From Clostridia bacterium (GTDB lineage Bacteria > Bacillota > Clostridia > Oscillospirales > QAKW01), in the NCBI GenBank assembly GCA_017464525.1, contig JAFTZM010000036.1, forward strand, positions 1-64,000: a stretch of DNA of 64,000 nucleotides, given 5' to 3'. The notes beneath the pieces were generated by a model. The model made no database searches and was not told where the DNA came from. It worked only from the letters and a program-made list of their open reading frames with translations. The position numbers and the translations under genes were made by a program. Below are positions 1 through 7,759 of the stretch, in pieces; positions within the stretch are counted from its first letter, which is position 1; every line of letters begins with the position of its first letter.

Positions 1-141
1 AATCGCTTTCGCCATGTCCTCTTTCAGGCCATGGACTTTCACAATTAACGGGTTCCTTTTAATGATGCTGTTTAATTTTCAAAGTCCGCTGCTTTCTCTC
101 AACTCGGTGCCTTTTTCATAACCCCTCGTTGCGAGTGCCTG
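1..141 (-). ncRNA. probable rRNA-operon leader running off the left edge
   Basis: Leftward transcript start region downstream of the strong promoter at 145-173. Read on the minus strand it has a small CTCG-TTG-CGAG hairpin (125-135), then CTTTGAAAATTAAACAG (68-84) and AACCCGTTAATT further on. From memory, similar boxA-like and spacer sequences occur in Bacillota rRNA leaders; that link is inferred and no rRNA body is in the window. Alternative: a GTG start at 42 opens a 14-codon frame (VKVHGLKEDMAKAI) to the edge, with AAAAGGAA upstream, so a protein-coding start cannot be excluded. Confidence 0.4.
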
Positions 142-144
142 TAT

Positions 145-173
145 ATGATACCACTCCAAACGAAAAAAGTCAA
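145..173 (-). promoter_or_regulatory. sigma-A promoter, leftward
   Basis: TTGACT (168-173), 17-nt spacer, TATCAT (145-150) on the minus strand. It drives the leader that leaves the window to the left. Confidence 0.75.
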
Positions 174-255
174 CACTTTTTTTGAAGAAAATTGAAGTTT
201 TTTCGATTCCGTCACTTTTCAACAAAATGTTCACAATCTGTTTATTTCATCTGTG

Positions 256-702
256 TCATTTTGCTGCATCCGCATTTAATACCTCCGCTTCAAAGCCAAG
301 GCCTTGCAGATATTCCACCAATTCTTCGGCGTTTTTTGAATTATTCCCCAGAACGCCGCCGACCATCAACTGCATGGTCCCCTCTTCTGTACCGGCGATC
401 TCCTGCAGACCCAGTGCTGCATTCTTGACGGATTTTTCTTTTCCCGTGCAAAAGAAGGCGGCTTTTTCCACAATATCATTGGCATTTTTGGTCCCCGGAT
501 AGACCCGCAGGCAGAGGCCGAAGGCGGAATAATCCAATTTCACTGCATATTGAGTGCCATCCTCCAGCTTATAGTTGATCAACACATTCTGCACACTCAT
601 GGAAGCGATCAGCAGAATTGCGCCGATGATCCCTACAAAATAGAACTTATAACGCTGCCAAAAGCCCTGTTTTTCTTCTTGCTGCTTTGCACCCATAATC
701 AT
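256..702 (-). CDS. small single-pass membrane protein, unknown function
   Basis: About 148 residues if started at the ATG at 702, chosen because GAGGAAA lies just upstream; an in-frame start at 753 would add 17 residues. A basic N-terminus (KQQEEKQGFWQRYK) is followed by one hydrophobic helix (FYFVGIIGAILLIASMSV). The rest is a predicted extracytoplasmic domain of about 100 residues with no motif I recognise. It is divergent from murC, sharing a short AT-rich intergenic region. It could be a conserved Clostridia-specific envelope protein, but nothing in the sequence gives a function. Confidence 0.75.
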   Translation of the reverse strand: MIMGAKQQEEKQGFWQRYKFYFVGIIGAILLIASMSVQNVLINYKLEDGTQYAVKLDYSAFGLCLRVYPGTKNANDIVEKAAFFCTGKEKSVKNAALGLQEIAGTEEGTMQLMVGGVLGNNSKNAEELVEYLQGLGFEAEVLNADAAK

Positions 703-735
703 TTTCCTCACAATCTTTCCAAAATAATCAAATTT

Positions 736-767
736 TTGTTTATTTTTTCGCAATTATATAATATAAT
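736..767 (+). promoter_or_regulatory. possible murC promoter
   Basis: Overlapping TATAAT boxes at 757-762 and 762-767, with a weak TTGTTT at 736-741. Spacing to either box is not ideal (15 or 20 nt), so the -10 is better supported than the -35. Confidence 0.4.
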
Positions 768-798
768 GAAGATAGACTCTTTTCAGGAGGTTAGTCTT

Positions 799-2172
799 TT
801 GAGTATTATAACACATGATTTCAATCAATACAAGAAGTTTTCCCACATCCATTTCGTCGGCATCGGAGGGGTATCCATGTCGTCTCTGGCCTTGATCCTG
901 AAGCATCAGGGCAAAACCGTCACCGGGTCGGATAGCGGGGACGGCCCTACCATTGCCAAATTGACCGCCGCAGATATCAAGGTCTTCAAAACCCACGCAG
1001 CAGAAAACGCCGCCGGCTGCGATCTGCTGGTCTATACCGCCGCAATTTCCAACAATAATCCCGAGCTGGTCTACGCCAGAGAAAATAACATTCCCATGAT
1101 GGAGCGGGCGGTCCTGCTGGGCTATATGATGGCAGAGTTCCAAAACTCGATTGCCGTTTCCGGCACCCACGGCAAAACCACCGTCACCTCTCTGATCACT
1201 TCCATCTTTACAGCCGCCAAAAAGGACCCCACCGTACTGGTAGGTGCCAATCTGAAGGCCATCGGCGGCAATTACTGCTTGGGAAACAGCGATTACGCCA
1301 TTTATGAAGCCTGCGAATATGTAAATTCCTTCCATCATTTTTATCCCCATTGCGGCGTGATCTTAAATATCGACGAGGATCATCTGGATTTCTTCAAGGA
1401 TCTGGATGCCATCAAGGCCTCCTTTGCCCGTTTTACCGATAATTTCGATCCGAACGGCTTTTTGGTGATCAACGGAGATGATGAAAACTGCCGCTGCATC
1501 CGGGATTATTATAAAGGAACGACCTTGACCTTCGGTCTTTCGGATACAGATCATTGCGCAGCCCGAAATGTGATCCTTTGCAATGGCTATCCCCAATTTG
1601 ACATTTATTTTCAAGGAACATTGATCGCCAATGTCACCCTCAAGATCCCCGGAAGGCACAATATTTTAAACGCCCTGGCCGCCGCCTGTGTAGCGCTGAA
1701 CTACGGCTTGGAGCCCGCGGCCATCAAGGCAGGGTTGGAAGCCTTTACCGGCGCTGACCGCCGCTTTGAATGTAAAGGCAGCTGCAACGGCGCTACTGTT
1801 CTGGACGACTATGCGCACCACCCCACCGAGATCCGTGCCACGCTGCAAAGCGCCAAGGAGGCCGCCGAGGGAAAGGTATATGTGGTGTTCCAGCCCCATA
1901 CCTTCACCCGCACCTATTATTTAATGGATGAATTTGCAGAAGCCCTTTCCATTGCAGACTATGCCATCCTGACCGATATTTACGCCGCCCGGGAGATCAA
2001 CAAGGTGGGTGTCAATATTCTGGATCTCAAAAATAAGATCCCTGGCGCCCGGTATATCAGCAAATTCGAAGATATTGCCGCCACCCTGAAGCAGGAACTG
2101 AAAAAAGGCGATATGGCGATCCTGATGGGAGCAGGAAATGTAAATACCATTGCAGCACTTTTAGTAGAATAA
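799..2172 (+). CDS. murC: UDP-N-acetylmuramate--L-alanine ligase
   Basis: Cytosolic Mur ligase that adds L-Ala to UDP-MurNAc using ATP, the first step of the peptidoglycan stem peptide. Rossmann-type N-domain with HFVGIGGVSMSSLA near residue 20, ATP loop SGTHGKTTVTSLI near residue 115, central-domain HPTEIRATL motif and a C-terminal domain ending at residue 457, the normal length for MurC. I chose the TTG at 799 because AGGAGGT sits 7-8 nt before it; a longer in-frame extension from 550 crosses the divergent promoter region and has no family similarity. It is transcribed alone, convergent with mreB, and followed by a strong terminator. Confidence 0.96.
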   Translation: MSIITHDFNQYKKFSHIHFVGIGGVSMSSLALILKHQGKTVTGSDSGDGPTIAKLTAADIKVFKTHAAENAAGCDLLVYTAAISNNNPELVYARENNIPMMERAVLLGYMMAEFQNSIAVSGTHGKTTVTSLITSIFTAAKKDPTVLVGANLKAIGGNYCLGNSDYAIYEACEYVNSFHHFYPHCGVILNIDEDHLDFFKDLDAIKASFARFTDNFDPNGFLVINGDDENCRCIRDYYKGTTLTFGLSDTDHCAARNVILCNGYPQFDIYFQGTLIANVTLKIPGRHNILNALAAACVALNYGLEPAAIKAGLEAFTGADRRFECKGSCNGATVLDDYAHHPTEIRATLQSAKEAAEGKVYVVFQPHTFTRTYYLMDEFAEALSIADYAILTDIYAAREINKVGVNILDLKNKIPGARYISKFEDIAATLKQELKKGDMAILMGAGNVNTIAALLVE

Positions 2173-2188
2173 CAAAAAGACCTTCGAA

Positions 2189-2464
2189 GGGCGGTGCGCC
2201 ATAGTGATAATCCGCTTAAGAATTCGCCTTTTTGCGCCAATACGGCATTAAAAGACCACGGTACACGACAGCGTTACCGTGGTCTTTCGCTTTAACTGAC
2301 ACAAAAATGCCTGATTTTTAAGTGCTTCGCAGTTTTGCTGCCGCAGATTTTCTTGCAAGGATGGCTTGAAACCGCAGGAATACTGCTGTATTTCAAGGTT
2401 GAAAACATTCTTACAAGGAAAAAGGTCAAGGCAAAACCGGGTTTATCACTATGGTGCACCGCCC
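2189..2464. repeat. MITE-like element bounded by 22-bp inverted repeats
   Basis: GGGCGGTGCGCCATAGTGAT... at 2189-2210 is matched as an inverted repeat, with one mismatch, by 2443-2464. The 276-bp interior carries the terminator at 2251-2287 and a hairpin around 2369-2400 (CTTGAAA...TTTCAAG). It has no open reading frame of note and fills nearly all of the murC-mreB gap. No target-site duplication is evident. Only one copy is seen here, so mobility is inferred from architecture. Confidence 0.5.
2251..2287. terminator. bidirectional terminator between convergent murC and mreB
   Basis: 13-bp perfect stem AAAGACCACGGTA / TACCGTGGTCTTT with an 11-nt loop. The A-tract and T-tract flanks make it usable in both directions. 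Confidence 0.8.
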
Positions 2465-2480
2465 AATGACTTTTTAAATA

Positions 2481-3500
2481 TCAATAGTTCCCAAAGCGCT
2501 TATTTCCGCGGCCGGAGGCTTCCAGCTTATCCAGGAATTCCAGCGCCTTACCGGTACCGATAGCCACACAGGAAACAGCATCCTCTGCCACATAGGCCCG
2601 GATCCCGATCTTCTGAGAGATCAGCTGATCAAAGCCCTTGATCAGAGCACCGCCGCCGGTCATACAGATACCGTTCTGGTAAATATCACCCACCAACTCA
2701 GGGGGAGTGCGCTCCAGAACATTATGCAGCACATCCACGATGGTCAGCGCACATTCCTGCAGCGGTTCCATGATCTCATCGGAGCGGATCTCGATGGACT
2801 GGGGCAGTCCGGTGGTCAGGCTGCGGCCCTTTATGATCATGGTCTGCACCTCAGCCTGGGGATAAACACAGCCGATCTCCATCTTGATGGCCTCGGCAGT
2901 GCGCTCCCCGATTAACAGATTATATTTCTTTTTCAGATAGCGGATAATGGATTCATCGAACTTATCACCGGCCATCTTCACAGAATCAGAAAGCACCACA
3001 TCTCCCAAGGAAAGCACCGCGATATCAGCAGTACCGCCGCCCACATCCACAACAATGTTGCCGTTGGGCTTAAAGATATCGATTCCGGCACCGATGGCTG
3101 CCGCTTTGGGTTCCTCTATGAGGGAAACGAACTTAGCTCCCGCATTTTTAGCCGCCTCTTCCACAGCCATTTCCTCTACCTCAGTAACTCCGGAGGGAAC
3201 ACAGATGATCACCCGGGGCTTGAAGTAGGTATTCTTTGCCGCTTTTCCCACAAAATACTTGATCATTTTTTCGGTGACTTCGTAATCGGAGATGACACCG
3301 TCCCGCAAGGGGCGCACAGCAACGATATTACCGGGGGTACGGCCGACCATCCGGCGGGCCTCCTCGCCCACGGCCAGAACTTTATTATGAGTTTTATCAA
3401 TAGCAACGACACTGGGCTCCTTCAACACAATGCCCTTACCTTTAATGTACACTAAGATCGTGGCGGTACCCAGATCGATACCGATATCATGTCCTAACAT
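2481..3500 (-). CDS. mreB: MreB/Mbl rod-shape actin homologue
   Basis: Bacterial actin that polymerises under the membrane and guides sidewall peptidoglycan synthesis. At 339 residues it is the usual length. Actin-fold ATP motifs are visible: phosphate-1 GIDLGTATILVYIKG near residue 6, phosphate-2 VVDVGGGTADIAVLSLG near 155, and the adenosine motif MTGGGALIKGFD near 285. The sequence is equally compatible with MreB, Mbl or MreBH naming; mreC/mreD are not adjacent. GGAGG precedes the ATG, and it has its own promoter at 3541-3569, just inside the end of comFC. Confidence 0.93.
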   Translation of the reverse strand: MLGHDIGIDLGTATILVYIKGKGIVLKEPSVVAIDKTHNKVLAVGEEARRMVGRTPGNIVAVRPLRDGVISDYEVTEKMIKYFVGKAAKNTYFKPRVIICVPSGVTEVEEMAVEEAAKNAGAKFVSLIEEPKAAAIGAGIDIFKPNGNIVVDVGGGTADIAVLSLGDVVLSDSVKMAGDKFDESIIRYLKKKYNLLIGERTAEAIKMEIGCVYPQAEVQTMIIKGRSLTTGLPQSIEIRSDEIMEPLQECALTIVDVLHNVLERTPPELVGDIYQNGICMTGGGALIKGFDQLISQKIGIRAYVAEDAVSCVAIGTGKALEFLDKLEASGRGNKRFGNY

Positions 3501-3540
3501 ATTGATCCTCCAAAATTTACTAAAACAATCGGTCTATATT

Positions 3541-3569
3541 ATTATACCGACCTTTTCGCAAAAATTCAA
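3541..3569 (-). promoter_or_regulatory. mreB promoter
   Basis: TTGAAT (3564-3569), 17-nt spacer, TATAAT (3541-3546) on the minus strand. The -35 overlaps the stop codon region of comFC. Confidence 0.75.
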
Positions 3570-4231
3570 CTCTTTTTTATTTTGATCGCAAAGGTGGCGC
3601 AAAGAACCTCTTCGGCTCCTGCCATTTTCAGCTGTTCAGCGCAGGCATTCAGCGTAGCACCGGTGGTAAACAGGTCGTCCACAAGCAGCACCCGCCCGGA
3701 AACGGAAGCATCCCGCTTTAGAGAATAGCTGCGCCGGGCATTGGCCCAGCGTTCGGCACCGCCGAGATATTTTTGCTGAAAATTTCGGGTGCGGCGAAGA
3801 GGGCTCACCACCGATTTTCCAAGCCGCTCTGCCAGCTGCTCCGCCAGAATTTTCGGCGGGCAGTAACCTCTTTTCAGGGATCTCAGATAGGTTTGCGGAA
3901 CATAGGCAATGCAATCAAAATCGTCCCCATACCGGGCACGGATATGGTAATACATCCGGCGAGAGATAAATTCCGCCAGCTGAGGGTTATTCCGCAGCTT
4001 GAACCGAAGCAGCAGATTTCGGGGCGCCTTTTCATAAATAAAGCAGGAAATATTTCGGGTAAAGGCAAAACTCCGGGACATACAACTGCAATCCTCCGGA
4101 TAGGCACCGCACCGTTTACAGATGGCAGCGGTCAGCTCGGTGGATTGCCGGAGACATTCTGCGCAGGGCTCCTCCCGCTCCATTAGTTTTCCGCAAAAAG
4201 GACAGCGAGGTGGATAAACAAGCTTTTTCAT
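3566..4231 (-). CDS. comFC: ComF family phosphoribosyltransferase-like protein
   Basis: 221 residues. The N-terminus has a Cys cluster typical of ComFC zinc binding (CPFCG, CAEC, CKRC, CSC within the first 52 residues), and the C-terminal PRTase domain has the PRPP loop VLLVDDLFTTGAT near residue 183. ComF proteins take part in natural DNA uptake or DNA processing, with exact chemistry unsettled. The start overlaps the recD2 stop by 4 nt (ATGA), so the two are translationally coupled. Pairing with a RecD-type helicase fits a role in single-strand DNA handling. The comFA helicase is not adjacent. Confidence 0.9.
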   Translation of the reverse strand: MKKLVYPPRCPFCGKLMEREEPCAECLRQSTELTAAICKRCGAYPEDCSCMSRSFAFTRNISCFIYEKAPRNLLLRFKLRNNPQLAEFISRRMYYHIRARYGDDFDCIAYVPQTYLRSLKRGYCPPKILAEQLAERLGKSVVSPLRRTRNFQQKYLGGAERWANARRSYSLKRDASVSGRVLLVDDLFTTGATLNACAEQLKMAGAEEVLCATFAIKIKKS

Positions 4232-6405
4232 TGCAGTAAAAAACGCAGACCGCTATAGCGGTTAGTGTGCTTCACATTAGAGACCATCCGCTCCACCACC
4301 TGGCGGCTGCCTACGATCACCAGCAGCTTTTTAGCACGGGTAATGGCCGTATACAGCAGATTACGGTACTGCAGCAACGGGGTCATCTCCCCCAACACCA
4401 GCACCACCGCATCAAATTCGCTGCCCTGGCTTTTATGCACCGTAATGGCATAGGCGGGCTCCAGCTCGTCCAGCTGATCATAGCCGTAGGTGGCCATCCG
4501 ATCCTCAAACTGCACCTTCACCTGCTTTTCCCGGGGCAGAATGGCCGAAATGATGCCGATATCCCCGTTGAATACCCCGGCCTCGTCCTTCCCCTCGGAG
4601 GTGGTGACCGGCAGATCGTAATTATTGCGGATCTGCATCACCTTGTCCCCTTCCCGGAAAACCTGATCCCGGAAGTTCACCGTATTGCGGCCGGGCTGAT
4701 CGGGATTGACCTTATCCCGGATCACCGAATTGATATTCACCGTTCCTGTGAGGGTCTTGCGGGTGGGAACAATGACCTGTAGACCGTCCATCACACTCCA
4801 GCCGTAACGGCGGGGGATACGGTTGACCGTCATCTCCACCGCGGCCTCCAAAGTTCCTTGGGGTGTTTTTTTAGAAATATAGAAAAGGTCGCCATAGTTT
4901 TCCAGCTCCGGCATCCTGCCGCCATTGACTTCATGGGCGGTGGTGATGATCATACTGCTTTGAGCCTGGCGGAAGATCTTGGTGAGGGCAACCGTAGGCA
5001 CCGCACCGCTGCGCACCAGATCTGCCAGTACATTACCGGCCCCCACGCTGGGGAGCTGATCCGCATCTCCCACCATGATCAGCCGGCTGCCCAAGGGCAG
5101 CGCCTCCAGCAATGCTTCAAACAACAGGCTGTCCACCATGGACATTTCATCCACGATCAACACATCGCATTTCAAGGGATTGGAGCCGTTATGGGCAAAG
5201 GCCCCGGAGCCGGGCTGTACCTCCAGCATTCGATGAATGGTCTGGGCCTTCCGATCGCAGACCTGGCTCATTCGCTTGGCGGCACGGCCGGTGGGGGCGC
5301 AAAGCTCCACCCGATAATTCAACGCCTCAAAAAGGGCAATCATTCCCCGGAGAGTGGTGGTTTTACCGGTACCGGGTCCGCCGGTCAGCACCATCACCCG
5401 GTTTTCCACCGCTACCCGGATGGCCTCCTCCTGGGAAACTTCATAGCAGATCCCCAAGGTCTCCTGGCTCTTTTTGATCCGAGATTCAATATTACGGATC
5501 TCCTGGCGGCCAAATTGCATCATCAATTTCAGTTTTTCTGCTGCCTTGGTTTCCGCCTTATAATAGTTCGGTAAATAAACGACCTCTCTGCCGTTCACAG
5601 TGGCCGCCTCCAGTTGGTGGCGCTCACACATATTTTCAATGGCGATCTCCACTTCCTCCTCAGGAACATCCACATACTGAGCGCCCAAAGGCAGCAGCTT
5701 CTCCTTTGGCAAAAAGCAATGGCCGTTTTGCAGATTGTGGGCAAGGATATACTTCACACAATAGCCTACCCGCAGCTCATCGGCAGGGCTCAACCCCTGG
5801 GAGAGGGCCAGATTATCCGCATTCTGGAAGGTAAAGCCTTCGATATCCTCCCAAAGGCGGTAGGGGTTCTCCTCCACCACCCGGGGAGCGAGAGCCCCGT
5901 ATTCCCGGGCGACCTTCACCGCAAAGGCGGGGGTAATACCCATTTCGTGAAGCGCCATCAGCGTTTCCCGGGTCCCCACTGTTTCCCGGAAGGCATCGGA
6001 AAGCTTGCGGGCCCGTTCCTTCGTGATGCCCTTGATCTGGGTCAACTGCAGCGGCTCATGCTCTAAGATATCAAAGCTATCCTCCCCGAACCGCTCCACG
6101 ATCTTGCGGGCAGTAGCCGGGCCGATCCCCTTCACCGCACCGCTGAGGAGAAATTTTGTGATCCCCTCCAGTTCGCCGGGAAAATCCTTTTCCAGCTCGG
6201 TGCAGACAAATTGCCTGCCATAGGTGGCGTGCTCTGTCCAGCTGCCGATGGCATTGACCAGCTCGCCGGGATAGATGGCAACACAGGTGCCTACTGCCAC
6301 AACCGACTCTCCATCGCAATCCAGTGTGAAAACACGGTAGCCGGTGCTTTCGTTTTCAAAGATCACCTCTTCTACCGTTCCTTCAATTTGCTCTTCTTCG
6401 CCCAT
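4228..6405 (-). CDS. recD2: RecD2-type ATP-dependent DNA helicase
   Basis: SF1B 5'-3' helicase of the RecD/TraA group that works without RecBC. About 725 residues from the ATG at 6405, chosen because AGGTGG lies 8 nt upstream; GTG codons at 6414 and 6417 are less well placed. The N-terminal domain carries the helix-hairpin-helix-like region (KFLLSGAVKGIGPATARKI). Walker A is VLTGGPGTGKTTTLRG, Walker B is DVLIVDEMSMVD, and the late SF1 motif is AYAITVHKSQGSEFD. It heads an operon with comFC. A role in replication-fork repair is known for RecD2 homologues and assumed here. Confidence 0.94.
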   Translation of the reverse strand: MGEEEQIEGTVEEVIFENESTGYRVFTLDCDGESVVAVGTCVAIYPGELVNAIGSWTEHATYGRQFVCTELEKDFPGELEGITKFLLSGAVKGIGPATARKIVERFGEDSFDILEHEPLQLTQIKGITKERARKLSDAFRETVGTRETLMALHEMGITPAFAVKVAREYGALAPRVVEENPYRLWEDIEGFTFQNADNLALSQGLSPADELRVGYCVKYILAHNLQNGHCFLPKEKLLPLGAQYVDVPEEEVEIAIENMCERHQLEAATVNGREVVYLPNYYKAETKAAEKLKLMMQFGRQEIRNIESRIKKSQETLGICYEVSQEEAIRVAVENRVMVLTGGPGTGKTTTLRGMIALFEALNYRVELCAPTGRAAKRMSQVCDRKAQTIHRMLEVQPGSGAFAHNGSNPLKCDVLIVDEMSMVDSLLFEALLEALPLGSRLIMVGDADQLPSVGAGNVLADLVRSGAVPTVALTKIFRQAQSSMIITTAHEVNGGRMPELENYGDLFYISKKTPQGTLEAAVEMTVNRIPRRYGWSVMDGLQVIVPTRKTLTGTVNINSVIRDKVNPDQPGRNTVNFRDQVFREGDKVMQIRNNYDLPVTTSEGKDEAGVFNGDIGIISAILPREKQVKVQFEDRMATYGYDQLDELEPAYAITVHKSQGSEFDAVVLVLGEMTPLLQYRNLLYTAITRAKKLLVIVGSRQVVERMVSNVKHTNRYSGLRFLLQ

Positions 6406-6429
6406 GGCAGTCACCACCTTTTTTCTTTT

Positions 6430-6789
6430 TTATATTATATCATTTTCCGGGGCTTCTGTAAATATTACCCAAGGATTTTTTTCGCAATACTGCTCCAATT
6501 CCCGGCGGGATATGGGGTTCAGCCCCCGATCCACCACCTCCAGCACCGTTTCCACAGTTCCCACATCCACTCGATCCGCCATTAAGGAAAGGGTATTCAG
6601 CAGATATTCCATATGGGGCTCATCTCCGGTGAGTTCCACCCGGAAGACCGCCTGCTGCACCGAGCGCACCCGCCGCAGGGCCAGCAGCTCCAATACCCCT
6701 AAGATACATTCCAGCAGCCCGATCACCGCAAAAAAGGACACCAGTACCCAAAGCATATGTAGCATCATAAACCAATCCTCCTGATACAT
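6430..6789 (-). CDS. small membrane protein, unknown
   Basis: 119 residues with one strong N-terminal membrane segment (LHMLWVLVSFFAVIGLLECIL, about residues 10-30), then a mainly helical, acidic cytosolic-looking tail (LALRRVRSVQQAVFRVEL...). AAGGAGC precedes the ATG by a normal spacing. It lies 24 nt upstream of recD2 on the same strand, so it probably belongs to the same transcript. I do not recognise the family. Confidence 0.7.
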   Translation of the reverse strand: MYQEDWFMMLHMLWVLVSFFAVIGLLECILGVLELLALRRVRSVQQAVFRVELTGDEPHMEYLLNTLSLMADRVDVGTVETVLEVVDRGLNPISRRELEQYCEKNPWVIFTEAPENDII

Positions 6790-6802
6790 TCTATGCAGCT
6801 CC

Positions 6803-6831
6803 TTGATTTTTGCCCTTTTTTATACTATAAT
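6803..6831 (+). promoter_or_regulatory. promoter of the AraC-family gene at 6864
   Basis: TTGATT (6803-6808), 17-nt spacer, TATAAT (6826-6831). Confidence 0.75.
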
Positions 6832-6863
6832 TTATATTGAAACATGAAAAAAGGAGGCAAAAA

Positions 6864-7667
6864 ATGGCCGAAAAATTGCTTTTTTTCAGCGGAGGCGGGC
6901 GCTTTTCCTCCCCCGGCCCCTGGATCCACGGTCAGCGGCAGATCGATAGCTTTGAGCTGATCCTTGTGACCCGGGGCACCGTTTACCTGCAGGAAAATGG
7001 CAGAGAATTTACTTTACGCCCCAACGACTATCTTGTGCTTCATCCTTTTATTCCCCACGGCGGGACGCAAGCCACCGAAGAGCCGGTGGAATTTTATTGG
7101 CTTCACTTTATGGCCGGGGAAACGGGAATTCTTCCCCCGCCGGATTGGGAGCAGCGGTTTGCGTTTCCCTGCTTCGGCACCCTGCCTTCCCCCAGCGCTC
7201 TGATCCAGATCGCCCGGCAGCTGCTGCAGGTGCAGGAATCCCCTGCCTACCCGGAAGAAACTGCCCATCATATCCTTTACCTGCTTTTGGCCGAGCTGGC
7301 AGTCCAGCGGGAGCAGGCAGAGCCTCAGAATGCCCTGGCTGCCCGGGTGCACGAATATGTACGGGCCCACGCCGACCGTCCCCTCACCGTCGGGCAGGTG
7401 GCAGAGGCCTTGGGTTACCACCCGGATCACCTTTCCCGGATCCTGAAGGGCTGCTACGGCTTTACCCTCCGGCAGGAGATCGTGACACAGCGGCTGAGCC
7501 GAGCCAAGCTTCTGCTACAGACCACCGATTTCAGCGTTTCCCGGATCGCCATGGAACTTGGCTATGAGGATCCCAATCTTTTTGAAAAATTTTTCCGCTA
7601 CCATCAGGGGATCACTCCCACCGCCTACCGCAATAGCTTTTCCAAGCAGCATACCAACCATAAATAA
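6864..7667 (+). CDS. AraC-family transcriptional regulator
   Basis: 267 residues from the ATG at 6864, set by AGGAGG 6 nt upstream. N-terminal cupin-like sensor domain (LRPNDYLVLHPFIPHGG, with a WLHF core) and C-terminal double helix-turn-helix: first HTH around PLTVGQVAEALGYHPDHLSR, second around FSVSRIAMELGYEDPNLFEK followed by FFRYHQGITPTAYR, the AraC signature. Such cupin-type regulators usually sense sugars. The nearest target candidate is the convergent solute-binding lipoprotein, but the two do not share a promoter region, so the target is unknown. Confidence 0.92.
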   Translation: MAEKLLFFSGGGRFSSPGPWIHGQRQIDSFELILVTRGTVYLQENGREFTLRPNDYLVLHPFIPHGGTQATEEPVEFYWLHFMAGETGILPPPDWEQRFAFPCFGTLPSPSALIQIARQLLQVQESPAYPEETAHHILYLLLAELAVQREQAEPQNALAARVHEYVRAHADRPLTVGQVAEALGYHPDHLSRILKGCYGFTLRQEIVTQRLSRAKLLLQTTDFSVSRIAMELGYEDPNLFEKFFRYHQGITPTAYRNSFSKQHTNHK

Positions 7668-7701
7668 AATGCGTGTGAAGTTCCATCTTCACACGCATTT
7701 T
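7666..7701 (+). terminator. terminator after the AraC gene
   Basis: 15-bp stem AAAATGCGTGTGAAG / CTTCACACGCATTTT with a 6-nt loop, starting at the stop codon and followed by ATT. Confidence 0.85.
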
Positions 7702-7732
7702 ATTAGAAAGAAGCCGCCCCTTTCGGGGCGGC
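7702..7732 (-). terminator. terminator after the solute-binding lipoprotein gene
   Basis: GCCGCCCC-TTTC-GGGGCGGC (7713-7732). On the minus strand it is followed by TTCTTTCTAATA. Confidence 0.7.
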
Positions 7733-7759
7733 AAAAAGGAGAGGAAAGGAAAGTCTTGA

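Noticed and set aside
2366..2563. 65-codon plus-strand frame across the end of mreB
   Set aside because: Overlaps mreB antisense and the inverted-repeat element; no start signals.
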